From Asterionellopsis glacialis (taxonomy: Eukaryota > Bacillariophyta > Plagiogrammaphyceae > Rhaphoneidales > Asterionellopsidaceae), in contig WKLE02001391.1 in assembly GCA_014885115.2 (NCBI GenBank), positions 1-16,552 of the forward strand: 16,552 bases of DNA, read 5' to 3'. Of the stretch, positions 8,225 through 16,552 are shown one piece after another; positions within the stretch are counted from its first letter, which is position 1, and every line of letters starts with the position of its first letter. A program made the translations under genes and the position numbers. Below the pieces are notes generated by a model. It did not search any database, was not told the DNA's origin, and worked only from the letters and a program-made list of their open reading frames with translations.

Positions 8225-9507
8225 TTTTTACTTTTGCTTGTTGATACCTGTCTTTGGGTCTTGGAGGTGGAATCTATCTATGTGGTAATGGTTCCTGAGG
8301 TCCAACAATGTTTCTTCTAGACCCTGCTGGAAGACAGATGATCTTATGGGGTCTGGCCTTGATGTGATTTTGTATACTCTTTAATACAAAGCATTCTACC
8401 CACTCTGTATTCAGAAGATGTTCTTCTTCATCTTGTAATGCTCCCATCCAATGGACTGCTATGGTTGTCCGTCTTGTTTCCTCTCAGAATTTGTTTTTTA
8501 GGGATATACTTGAGGTTAACTGTTTTTTTCACCACGTTGAAATTTTGTTTCAGCTTTCCACATATCCAACAGCTTTTGTCTATCTCTTTCTAGTTCCTTT
8601 ATTTTTCTGTTGTCTGACCTCCAAGTCCATGGAGTATCTGGATCTCTCAATGAATCAATTTTGTTCCTAAAAGCTTTCTTGATCAGATCTGGATTTCTAT
8701 ACTCTGGTTTTCAATCCTTGCCAAATCTTGACCAGTCACTTCTGTAAGCTTCCCATTGAGCATCAAAATATCTTTGTGCAACAATTAGAAATAGTTCCAC
8801 AAAAGTATATTCCTTATCCAATTTATCCCTTTTTCCTGTATTTATTGCAGCCTTCTCAGCTTTTGCACACTCTTTTTTGATGGATTCCTTAGTAATAATA
8901 TATTGTGGTGCTTTTTCTGCAATCCTTCTCTTTCTTTTTTCCTTGTTGACTTGATGTTGAGTCCTCAATACTTCTAATTCTTGAGCTGTTAATCTTGCTG
9001 ATGCTTTAATAGGGGGGTTTACAATTCTTTCCCCAGTATTCAATAGTTCCTTGACTTCATTACAATTCTGGTTGGTTTATCATCATCTAAATATTGTTTG
9101 GCAGTCATTACTGGTTCTTCTTCTTGTTCCAGAGCTTGTACATCTGTTGAAATGTACATTTTTTCATCTTGATTTTCTATCACATTCTTCATTTTTTCTT
9201 CTTCTATATTCAAACTTCTTTATTCCAACCATCTCCATGGCATTTTTTGACTCTCATCTAACTCAATACCATCAGGTAATGTTTCTTTGTACTCCTTTCT
9301 TAGGTGTGCAGTCTGCTCCTCTGCATGTGTTTCAGGTTCTTCTACAGTAGGGGTAGAAAGTATAGTAGGTAGTTTTCCTTTGGATGATCTTAAACAATAA
9401 TCACTTTCTTGTGTATAAACTTGTGTTATCTCCTCAAAATTAAGGATTCTTCTTCCAATCACTAGTCTGTAGTCTTCCATATCTTCCTTTGAATACTGCT
9501 TTACCAT
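8221..9507 (-). other. Charged C-terminal tail of the Ulp1-like gene
   Basis: After the TGA at 9508 the same frame continues as MVKQYSKEDMEDYRLVIGRR and stays open, apart from a TAA at 9220-9222, to about 9063. A shift then leads into a Lys/Glu/Arg-rich helical segment (QHQVNKEKRKRRIAEKAPQY) ending in WEAYRSDWSRFGKD at a TGA, and beyond it into a Trp-containing stretch (DPDTPWTWRSDNRKIKELER). Another shift near 8520 gives VHWMGALQDEEEHLLN and RPHKIICLPAGSRRN. Coding appearance ends at about 8221, where the gypsy-2 fragment begins. The function of the tail is unknown. Confidence 0.5.
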
Positions 9508-10128
9508 TCAGTCAGCTTTGGATAGAGCAATGGCTTCAATGAAATGGCATTGATGAAACCCACAACTTGAGCCATCTAATTGGTCATGAACATCTTGTGA
9601 TAGTTCCTGGAAATGTATTTCTTCAGCTGCTTTGCCCATTTTTATTTTCAACAAATGATGGATTAAGAGTGTCGTGAAATTGTTTTCTTTAGATCTTGAA
9701 GAGCATGAATGAATAATATTAAATTTTACATTGGTCCTTTCTCCTACCAACAGTAGACACCAAACTAATGTCAACCTCAACAAAGAGGACAAGTATGCTG
9801 CTTTGTACCCCAATTCAAATATTTCTTCAGTATTTAAAAATTGACCACTAACATACTTTGCACCAATATTTCCCTTTACTACAAAATGTCTTATATCATT
9901 CTGGGGATAATAATCAATGTTATATGCATTGGAATAATACTTATCATCTTTTTGACTAAGGTCCTTTTTGATGGAACAAGACCAACCCAGAGGCAAACAG
10001 GAGGTGCTTGTAGTTTCTCTGTCATCAAATATCCATTTGGCACATTGTGGGTGAACTGGATTTTTGCATTCAATGCATTCACATACATCATTATTGCAGA
10101 TGAAATGCTTGTACTGGAAACATACCAC
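9508..10128 (-). other. Ulp1-like C48 cysteine-protease domain, catalytic His and Asp replaced
   Basis: The C-terminal half ends HDQLDGSSCGFHQCHFIEAI, matching the Q-x5-C element of the SUMO-protease (Ulp1/SENP, peptidase C48) family: the Cys codon is 9562-9564 and the Gln is six residues before it, as in yeast Ulp1 (Gln574, Cys580). Upstream, VWCLLLV corresponds to the HW-box, but the His is Val (9763-9765). IIHS corresponds to the Asp-Ser box, but the Asp is His (9709-9711). The spacing from that position to Cys is 49 residues, the same as in yeast Ulp1, and Val to His is 18 against 17. So the fold spacing is kept while two of the three catalytic residues are lost. The first part of the segment holds the end of the Cys/His region. 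Confidence 0.65.
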
Positions 10129-10362
10129 GGGAAATTCCTGTGGACATCCATCGCCTTTTCTTGCATTGGAACAAGGTTTTCATATAAGCAAGTAAGGATG
10201 TGTGTCTTCATACTGAACAGAAAATTTATAGGCCCGTTGAGCTACTACTTTGTCCTGAGATATCAATTTTCTGGAACAAGCACCATGCTGTGCTGGTTTT
10301 CTACAATGCAAACATAACAGGTCTCTGATTGCACTATCCTCTGTCTTCAAACAGGAACCACA
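10042..10362 (-). other. Two Cys/His clusters before the Ulp1-like domain
   Basis: The frame reads CGSC, then CLHCRKPAQHGAC (C-x2-C-x5-H-x2-C), then after about 50 residues a second group ending CECIECKNPVHPQC (C-x2-C-x4-H-x2-C). Spacing is that of zinc-binding PHD/RING-like or transposase-type fingers. One in-frame TGA (10180-10182) lies between the two groups. The VHxxCA ending resembles the finger at the left edge of the window, which may be convergent. Confidence 0.6.
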
Positions 10363-10479
10363 AGTAGCCTGTCTACCAGATTTTGTTCATGATATCCCAG
10401 GTTATCTTGTAGTTTTCTTTTGCCTTTGTTTTGCTCTTGTAGGTTTGGCAGGTGGCTTTTTTTAATCATCATCTGATGC

Positions 10480-10700
10480 AGGTTCAGCTACATACTCCTA
10501 ATCCTGGTCATCAACTATAGCAGAAACAGCACTATCATCATCAGCATCATCATCCAACTTTTTATCTTTCTGTGGAGTTAGTTGTGATCTTATATGCTTG
10601 GCAATTGAAGCATCATCTTTTGATTCCATTACATACTCCTCCTCTTCCGCATCAACTATAGCAGAAACAGCACCATCATCATTATCTAATTGTGCAGATG
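10480..10700 (-). repeat. Acidic coding repeat with a 141-bp period
   Basis: Two copies encode the block AVSAIVD followed by acidic residues and EYV. They start 141 bp (47 codons) apart, with the shared TACATACTCC at 10489 and 10630 on the plus strand. Both are in the same frame. The second copy in translation order has a TAG (10498-10500) where the first has a GAG, so that stop is a point mutation. The region between is Asp-rich and likely disordered. Confidence 0.75.
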
Positions 10701-11582
10701 CTGCTTCTGTTACTGGTACTTGGGCAGTTGCTGGTTCTGGCTAAGGTACTATATCAATTATTGGATTTGGATATCTTGTCTTCATTATTTCATCTTCTAA
10801 GCCAAAGGTAAATTTTCCGTCATCCACATGAAAATATTTGTCTAGCCAGTCATTTAATACAAGAAGAACCATGGGAAAATCTTTCTGTCCCTTTGTGATT
10901 AGGTTCAGCATTGCATGCCGCTTTTGCCAACTGCAAAACAAGTCTGTCATCTGATTTTATTTCTTGTGGTTCTTGAAGAACCTTTTGAACATGCTCTGAT
11001 ATGTTCTGGTTCTCATCAATGTTATCTAGGTCTGCAACACACCTAGTCAAATCACCTGGTAAATAATTGAGAATATCATCATTGATGATGTCATCAGACT
11101 CTTTGGGTTTTCCTTCATTATTGTATAACTCAGGATCCTCAAGTTTATTTTGATATCTTTTCTTGAATCCATTTCTTATATAAAAACTTGATTGCTGTGT
11201 GAGAATCAATACTTGTTTGGGAAACATTAGCAAAGTACCACCTTGATAAGACAAAGATGCTTCACTAGTTATGCTATATTTGGTGCAGAATGTTTGAAGT
11301 AAGGACAACATGAACTGACCCAAACCATTATTCATAAACTATCTGTATCCCCTTTTTTTCAAGAAATACATTTAAATTAGCATTTTTTGGAAAATATTAT
11401 TCCAATGGTTGACTTGATGTTGCAATAAAATTCAAATATATATTGTTTCTTGTAGAACAAAATATATGAACATCCCTCCAATTACCAGGAGTAATAGCTT
11501 CATGAATACAAAGTATGGACAAGGAATCTAAGGCAGCATTAATGCTCCTTGTGTTGGTTTCAGAATAATCAAAGCATTTGCT

Positions 11583-12003
11583 GAAGAATTCATTTACCCT
11601 CTCTCTCAATTTAGCAGCATTTTTGTAGGCTTGGTGCTTTCTTCCAGTTTCACAAAAATGGGTGAAGTGATCATGGGGTCAGCAAAAAGTTGCATCTATC
11701 AGGTAGCTTGATTTTTCAAATTCTTTCTTTGGAAATGTTCTTTCAGAAATATACCTAATAAAAGAAGATACTGCCAAATGATCTACATTAACATAGTCAT
11801 ACAGAGAAGAACTCATTTAACTTCTCTCTCAATTTTGCAGCATTTTTGTAGGCCTGGTGCTTTCTTCCAGTTTCACAATAAGGGGTTGGCAAAATGTTAC
11901 ATCTATCATGTAGCTTTCTTTTTCCAATTTTGTCTTTGGAAATGTTTGTTCAGAAATATACCTAACAAAAGAAGATACTACCAAATGATTCACATTAACA
12001 TAG
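11583..12003 (-). repeat. Tandem duplication of a coding module, 198 and 214 bp
   Basis: 11806-12003 and 11583-11796 are two head-to-tail copies of the same coding stretch. Both encode VSSF.RYISE.TFPK and CETGRKHQAYKNAAKLRE. The upstream copy lacks about 16 bases that encode the residues before the CETGRKH block. Only the downstream copy continues into the rest of the gene (EFFSKCFDYSETNTRSI). The duplication therefore happened within the gene, and the copies diverged afterward. Confidence 0.85.
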
Positions 12004-12603
12004 GCATGAAAAGGTCTTGTGAAGAACCCAAAATTTTTTGCTAGTTTGCCACTGTGTTCTCTTTTTCCTGGGGACAATACACAGATGCCTTGTGATATCT
12101 TTATCTTCTAAAACACTTACTGATGTTTCTTTGCTAGATACAATTGTATCCGCATTGTTTGCAAGTGGCTCGTCTGATCCACTTTCATCAACATCAGGGA
12201 CAGAGCTGATTTTTTCTTCTTCTGGTACATTACTAGATTTTGACTCATCAGCAATTGCTGACAGAGGCTGATCTGGTATTCTGTCAGAAATGGCTAACTT
12301 CTGTTTGTCTTCAGGGTCGGTACTCAAAGTTGGCCTGTTAAGGCCTTCCTGACTTTTTATAAAGGGGTGATTTCTTGATATTATGAGGATTTTTCTTTTG
12401 ACTTGCTTCCTCACCTTGCTTGCTGAATATTAAAGCAAGTTGAGCTCATGTTGGTGTTGAAGGAGCTTTATTAGCCTTCTTTTTTTTTCTTCCTTTTTTT
12501 TTGGAGGTTCGCGACCATATCTGGCAGCAACTCCGGCAGCAGCTCTTTCAGAAAGTTCTGGATTTGGTGCTCTTGGTGTTTGGGCAGTTTTATTTTGAAC
12601 CAT
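11995..12603 (-). other. Basic N-terminus and acidic linker of the Ulp1-like gene
   Basis: One frame runs from ATG 12603 to about 12070 with a single in-frame TAA at 12430-12432. Residues 1-55 are Pro/Ala/Lys-rich with the run PPKKKEEKKRR, which could serve as a nuclear-localisation signal. The following part is acidic and Ser-rich (EEEKISSVPDVDESGSDEP), likely disordered. A frame change near 12070 then leads into FFTRPFHAYVNVNHL. Confidence 0.5.
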
Positions 12604-13102
12604 TTTAAGGATCAAGGAAAATGCCTTGTTTATCAATACAAAAAAACACACAAGGTGACAGTAAAGCCTCAACTTGTAGACCTATTCCAAAACTGAACTT
12701 GTTGTCCTTTTGTATTCAGTACAATACGATATTTGTTAGCTATGAAGAAAAACTTCAAAAATTAAATTGAAGTGTCTCAACCCATTTATGAATGGGAAAC
12801 TATGGTTAAGATGTTATAATAGCAAGGGCTAAGAAATAAACTACTTCCAGTCACCCAGTACAAATTGAAGTCAATTGTTGTAATGACTTCCCCCAGCAAA
12901 ACAGTGATTGAAAATCAGAACAAAAATGGGTTAGCCTCTAGTGTATGAGAATGCTTAGAGGGCCAATAATTGGACTCTAGGTCAGAACACAAGAACAAAA
13001 GACAGCTTGGATATGATCTTGATTTTCTTGATAAATAAAAACTGACTTATCCTTGGAGACTTGGCACTTGAGGTAGACAAGAAAAGTTGATCCTTGAAGA
13101 CT
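12604..13102. other. AT-rich upstream region of the Ulp1-like gene
   Basis: No coding signal, RNA gene or clear promoter motif is visible. By position it should hold the promoter of the minus-strand gene, but nothing in the sequence marks it. Confidence 0.35.
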
Positions 13103-13357
13103 TGCAGTTTGGTTGTATTGCCTTGCTGTGGCTACTGCAGATAGAATCATTAGAAAGAGGCTACTAATCTTGGGGATGTGTTGTTCAAGGTAGTTTGTAA
13201 TTGACATGGCAGACACAAAAATTTGATGCAATTTGGTTGTGTTGCTTTGCTACTATGGCTGCTGCAGATAGAATCTTGAAGAAAGAGGCTACTAATCTTG
13301 GGGATGTGTTGCTCAAGGTAATTTGTAATTGACATGGCAAAAACACAAAGTTGATGC
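13103..13357. repeat. 124-bp tandem duplication, two copies
   Basis: TGCAGTTTGGTTGT at 13103 and TGCAATTTGGTTGT at 13227 begin two head-to-tail copies. Both contain AGGCTACTAATCTTGGGGATG, then TGTTG.TCAAGGTA, then TTTGTAATTGACATGGCA. Short minus-strand reading frames across it repeat each other because of the duplication and are not evidence of a gene. Confidence 0.8.
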
Positions 13358-13377
13358 GTGGTGCCCTATGCCACTAG

Positions 13378-13548
13378 TGTTGACAGCAGCACAACACAAC
13401 AATCAGACAATCAACACACAAAAGAAAAAGAAGACTTTTATTTGGTGATGAAAACTATGAGCTAGTTTAAAGACAATTAAGTAAGAAGTAAAAATTCAAG
13501 AAATATTAGTAAATGGTAAATTTGTGAGTCTGTCTGCTTGCCCACACA
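13378..13548 (-). repeat. Possible LTR of the right-hand gypsy-2 copy
   Basis: On the minus strand a TGTG...AACA segment of about 170 bp lies some 40 bp after the integrase stop, where a 3' LTR is expected. It begins GGGCAAGCAGACAGACTCAC, loosely like the gypsy-1 LTR start (GGCAAGTCGCGAGACTC), and has an AATAAA near its end. No second copy is in the window, so this is a guess from position. Confidence 0.3.
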
Positions 13549-13589
13549 TCTATCATCCATCCTCAAGAGTGTTCTACTGGGAGAGTACT

Positions 13590-15112
13590 TCATTTGCTTC
13601 CCAAGTTGTCCTGTGTGCGTTTGTAGTATGGCATCACACAACGCATATTAACTGTGTCTTCTATGCCTCTACCTATGCGCACAGTACTGTTCCTAAATAC
13701 TTTAAGCACTTCATGAGGACCTGTACAAGGACGGTCTATCTTAGGTATAATTCCTGGCTTCTCTAACATAACTAGGTCACCTACAGAATAGATGTGGTAT
13801 TGCCAGTTATGATTTTCTCTTTGGTGATTTTTGTTAATTAAGTTTTGTTTCTTAAACATAGATAACTTGTCAATTTATTTGTTAATTGCTGCAGCTACTG
13901 ATAACCTTAGAAATCTAGTCTACTCGCGATGACAGCCCAAACCATGAGGGTTGGAGTTGATTTTTGCTCAGTCTGGTTGAAATTGAAAGTAATCATCCGC
14001 CCACCTTTATCTTTGATAGGTTCCCAATTTGCTCTAAATACAATTGGTAGTAGCATGTCACATCCAAATACTAGTTGTTGTGTTAAATACTGGGTATAGC
14101 CCACACTAAAGAAGTAAGTATGTTATCCCATGGTTCATCATCTCCTATAGTAGGTCAATTGGCGGATTCACTTATGTCAAGTGCAAGTAACGGGTTACCT
14201 ATAGCTTGATGTACTTGCTCTATGATACTGTTTGATTGGGGATTGTACTTGGTTGTTGGCTTTTTACCTAGGCCAAACTTTATCCATGTCTTTTCAAAGA
14301 TACCCTTAAACTCTGAGCCATTGTCATATCATATGTACCTTGGTCGTGGATACCGGCATAACCATGCAGAGTGGAATGCTTCTATTACAGTGTCAGCTCT
14401 TTTGTCTTTAAGCGCCTTGATTTTGAACCAGCCTGTGGCAGGATCTATCATGGTGAGACATTGTAGGGTTCATGTACCTGAATCGGAGTTGATAGTATAT
14501 TTTCCAATTAGGTCTATATGAACTCTCTCCCATTGTAAGCTTTCAGCCTCTTTAGGGGGTAAGTGTCTGTATTTCTTATGTTGCTTTTTACAAAACATGC
14601 TTTACAGAAGTTCTGTATGTGCTTTCTTAGTCTGGTTCAAGTAAAGTGTTGTCGTATGGTTCCTTAGGTACAAGTTTCACCTGCATGTGCTAGGACTCCG
14701 GTATATATATATTTCCTTCCAAGTGTATGAGAGGTTTGCCTTTAACTTCTCCAGTGGTAAACGTACCAGGTTTGGCGTCACGCATTAGTTTCCTAAGCAT
14801 CATATCTTTTTGTTGGTGTAGTTTATTTAAAGGAGGGAATATCAGAAAAGCTGTTACTTTGATTTCCTGTTGGGTTATTGGATACGCTTCCATGATGTTG
14901 ATAAGTTCTGGAACTTAATCAAATTCATCATATGCATCATCTGCCCATCTTGCATCTAATCATGAAAGTGCATCAGCAATGAAGTTTTGTTCACCAGCAA
15001 TATGGACAAATTCTGCACAGTATTCTTCTAGCATCGTACGCCATCTGCATACTTGTTTGCTAGTTATTTTGTCATATAATATTTTTTTATGGTCCGTGTC
15101 TACTATTATCAT
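13590..15112 (-). pseudogene. Gypsy-2 pol fragment: RNase H end, integrase and GPY-like end, broken
   Basis: From 15112 downward one frame gives VDTDHKKILYDK, FVHIAGEQNFIADALS and INIMEAYPITQQEIKV, the RNase H end and linker, with stops after ADALS and EFD. Integrase follows: part of the zinc site (LAHAGE, and FCKAC with C-x2-C), while the first His segment appears missing. The core has Asp in HIDLIG (14512-14514), Asp in YDNGSEF (14323-14325) and Glu in SIIEQVHQ (14218-14220), 35 positions after the second Asp, all in one frame with a few stops. A LINE fragment interrupts the gene at 13862-14010. The end (VGDLVMLEKPGIIPK, then TGPHEVLKVF) is a GPY-like module ending at 13590. RT and gag are not here; the upstream side is occupied by a LINE. 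Confidence 0.83.
13862..14010 (-). mobile_element. 5'-truncated LINE inserted in the gypsy-2 integrase
   Basis: About 149 bp match the 3' end of the LINE at 15113-15265. They contain the last codons before the LINE stop (RMITFNFNQTE against RMINHYFQFQPD) and the whole 3' untranslated part, ending at the same base (...AAGTTAT on the minus strand). In the integrase the insertion separates ANWEPIKDK from KKQNLINKN, which should be nearly adjacent. Short 3'-end copies are the usual product of incomplete LINE reverse transcription. There is no poly(A) tail. A target duplication is not clear. Confidence 0.75.
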
Positions 15113-16552
15113 ATAACTTTTCAATTTATTTGTTAGTCGCTGCAGCTACTGATAACCATATCTAGTCTACTCGCGACGACATCCTGGACCATCAAGGTTG
15201 GGGTTTTACTTAGTGTGCTCAGTCTGGTTGAAATTGAAAGTAATGATTAATCATCCTTACACCTTTAATTGCCCACAATTTTGCATGTTGGACGCTATTC
15301 AGAATAGCCGGTCGCCATGTTGAAACCCAATTTTGTAATTGTGTCATAGTCACATCTTCTGTGTGTTGTTTGACAGTGTTGTAGAGTATATCTTTGTCCC
15401 TTGATAATACTTCCTTTTTGAATTGGTAAAGTGCTTTCATCTTGTTGAGAGTTCTTTCTCTGGTTATAGCTTGTCGTGCATAATTATCGATGCCATGTTT
15501 TATGGAATTTCTGGTGTGCCAATAACTGGATAACCAAGTAAATATAATATGGCACATGGTGATTGTCCATGTCTGACCAGTTTGATGTCTTGTTGGTATA
15601 GTTGCCTAATGCCTGTCCTGCAGATGTAACCACTTCAGAGCAAAATGTCCATACATTATTTGTATCCATCCTATTTCAGATTGCGTATCATATAAATCAG
15701 TAATGAGATGTGTTGGAGGATTGCATAGTGATCCGAAGAAGCGTTCGATTCCAAATAAGAGGGTATCACAAATATTTGTGTCGGATTTCATCTTGTCACA
15801 TTGTGCTTGAATCTCTTGCAGGAGTAGCTTTCTCTTTTGTTGTAAATCAGGATGTGTGCACTGAAAGTGATTTAATGTGACTTCTTGGACTGTTTTGCAC
15901 GCTGGGCAATTTGGATCGGTGGTTTGTTCATATCTGGAGACTACCGGATTGAGTGGCATGTGAGAATGAACTAGTTTGACAAGAACTGGGTGCTTTTGGG
16001 ATAGTGCCGATAACGCAATGGAATAAGCATTGGTATTGATGGAGCAATAACATGTTGAAGATAGATTATGACGGCTCTGTATATATTCAATTAATGCTGG
16101 GGCATGTCAAGCAAACCAAATCATTGATGGATACTTTCCATTGCATGTATTCTTGTTGAGATTAAGCTGGGCCAGTTTGCACGGGAATTGGATGACTTGG
16201 GACAGGTTAGGAGGACAGTCGGTTTGGTGGACCTGGCCAGCTAGATGATCAGCTTCAACATTTAATTTTGCTAGAAGAGGTAAATCATTAAATGAACATT
16301 CATATTCCTGGTGGCCATGGATGTGTAAAAGAGGGTATTCTGGTAATGTAGACAGTGTATTGCAAATTATTTGGATAACATCCCAATCGCTAGCTAGAGT
16401 TCAGTTGGCAGTACTGTAAGTTTGCTGTCTGATGTTGTCAATGCGAGTTAATAAAGATTTGCAGAACATTTAAAAAATGTCAACCAAGAACTAGGGACCC
16501 AGCAGCAGCAAGCAACTACCCATGCAAAAAATGTAAGTTCCTATCAGCGTTG
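15113..16552 (-). mobile_element. LINE (non-LTR retrotransposon), 3' part
   Basis: This is the 3' end of a non-LTR element: ORF2 C-terminus plus about 106 bp of 3' untranslated sequence (15113-15218), directly abutting the gypsy-2 RNase H fragment. The 5' part with RT lies outside the window. The 3' end has no poly(A) and matches that of the truncated copy at 13862. It lies in the same orientation as the interrupted gypsy-2. Confidence 0.8.
15219..16469 (-). pseudogene. LINE ORF2 C-terminus: RNase H domain and CxxC...HxxC finger
   Basis: A single frame runs from 16469 to the stop at 15219-15221 with only three in-frame stops (TGA 16401-16403, TGA 16107-16109, TAG 15606-15608) and no frameshift. 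The RNase H part shows Asp in ASDWDVIQII, HIHGHQEYE and KLNVEADHLAG. After a linker comes C-x2-C-x9-H-x2-C (CPACKTVQEVTLNHFQC), a finger found near the end of many LINE ORF2 proteins, then a Trp-rich helical tail (WLSSYWHTRNSIKHG) ending NHYFQFQPD. RNase H would remove RNA during target-primed reverse transcription. Upstream of 16470 a frame with FAWVV may be the first RNase H strand after a deletion. Confidence 0.78.

Larger units (their letters stand above)
8221..12603 (-). pseudogene. Large unknown gene with Cys/His clusters and a Ulp1-like protease domain, inactivated
   Basis: About 4.4 kb of minus strand reads as one decayed gene of roughly 1,400 codons. Likely start is ATG at 12603 (MVQNKTAQTPRAPNPELSER), with a Lys-rich N-terminus. 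The order is: basic N-terminus; acidic, Ser-rich stretch; a module that has been duplicated (11583-12003); a conserved-looking block (LDSLSILCIHEAITPGNW); a region with an acidic stretch (10850-11335); an acidic repeat; two Cys/His clusters; a C48-like domain; a Lys/Glu-rich tail. The reading frame is the same from about 10945 to 9063 despite eight stop codons (at 10741, 10498, 10462, 10402, 10387, 10180, 9508 and 9220). Frames change near 12070, 11800, 11400-11335, 10945, 9062 and 8520. It has neither a recognisable transposase core nor RT. Ulp1-like proteases occur in several DNA-transposon groups, so a mobile-element gene is a fair inference, but the family is not one I can name. Confidence 0.6.

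Noticed and set aside
9051..9350. Plus-strand Leu/Phe-rich frame of 99 codons
   Set aside because: It is antisense to the Lys/Glu-rich tail of the minus-strand gene, which gives Leu/Phe-rich complements.
9841..10317. Plus-strand hydrophobic frame of 158 codons that looks like a membrane protein
   Set aside because: It is the antisense of the Cys/His region and the Ulp1-like domain, whose minus-strand translation has clear motifs.
9220..10743. Altered genetic code or stop readthrough in the Ulp1-like gene
   Set aside because: TAA, TAG and TGA are all present in frame, and one TAG corresponds to GAG in the repeat copy, so point mutation is simpler.
12977..13335. Two minus-strand frames with the shared block MSITNYLEQHIPKISSLFL as a repeated peptide gene
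   Set aside because: The similarity comes from the 124-bp tandem duplication of DNA. There is no support for coding.
8220..13499. 14-bp inverted match TTGAATTTTTACTT (8220-8233 and 13486-13499) as terminal inverted repeats of an element carrying the Ulp1-like gene
   Set aside because: The left arm crosses the point where gypsy-2 similarity ends (about 8224), the match is AT-rich, and no target duplication lies outside it. Chance is likely.
13590..14918. Plus-strand frames at 13524-13766, 14222-14521 and 14727-14918
   Set aside because: They are shadows of the minus-strand gypsy-2 integrase and linker.
1..16552. tRNA, rRNA, CRISPR or bacterial-type operon signals
   Set aside because: None was visible on either strand by eye; a covariance-model scan would be needed to exclude a degenerate tRNA.

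Overview
The window looks like a repeat-rich stretch of a eukaryotic nuclear genome. It holds no intact gene. Everything recognisable is a mobile element or a decayed mobile-element-like gene. The style of the Ty3/gypsy pol genes and of the LINE C-terminus (RNase H with HGHQ and NVEAD motifs, then a CxxC...HxxC finger and a short tail) fits stramenopile algae, diatoms in particular. That assignment rests on recalled family resemblance and is moderate at best.

Layout. (1) 1-1505, minus strand: the 3' part of a decayed gene of unknown function, ending in a 201-codon open frame that carries a Cys/His finger and runs off the window start. (2) 1507-6741, plus strand: a complete but dead Ty3/gypsy element (call it gypsy-1) with two TG...CA LTRs, gag, protease, RT, RNase H, integrase and a polypurine tract. 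Its RT has lost the segment that should hold the catalytic YxDD box. (3) 6742-8224: minus-strand coding debris, a diverged LTR fragment, and a plus-strand RNase H/integrase-linker fragment of a second gypsy family (gypsy-2). (4) 8221-12603, minus strand: the remains of a gene of about 4.4 kb. It has a basic N-terminus, a duplicated module, an acidic repeat, two Cys/His clusters, a Ulp1-like (C48) cysteine-protease domain and a charged tail. This is the least familiar thing here. (5) 12604-13548: non-coding DNA with a 124-bp tandem duplication and a possible LTR. (6) 13590-15112, minus strand: another gypsy-2 copy (RNase H end, integrase, GPY-like end), itself hit by a 5'-truncated LINE. (7) 15113-16552, minus strand: the 3' part of a LINE of the same family.

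How it fits together. The region reads as nested insertion. Gypsy-1 cuts the 5' end off the gene at 1-1505. The same LINE family landed twice in the right-hand gypsy-2 copy. Two gypsy-2 fragments in opposite orientation flank the Ulp1-like gene. The two gypsy-1 LTRs differ at about 9% of positions, and many differences are CpG to TpG/CpA, as expected from cytosine methylation. The Ulp1-like gene and the LINE carry several in-frame stops but long stretches without frameshifts. No rRNA, tRNA, CRISPR or bacterial-type operon was seen.
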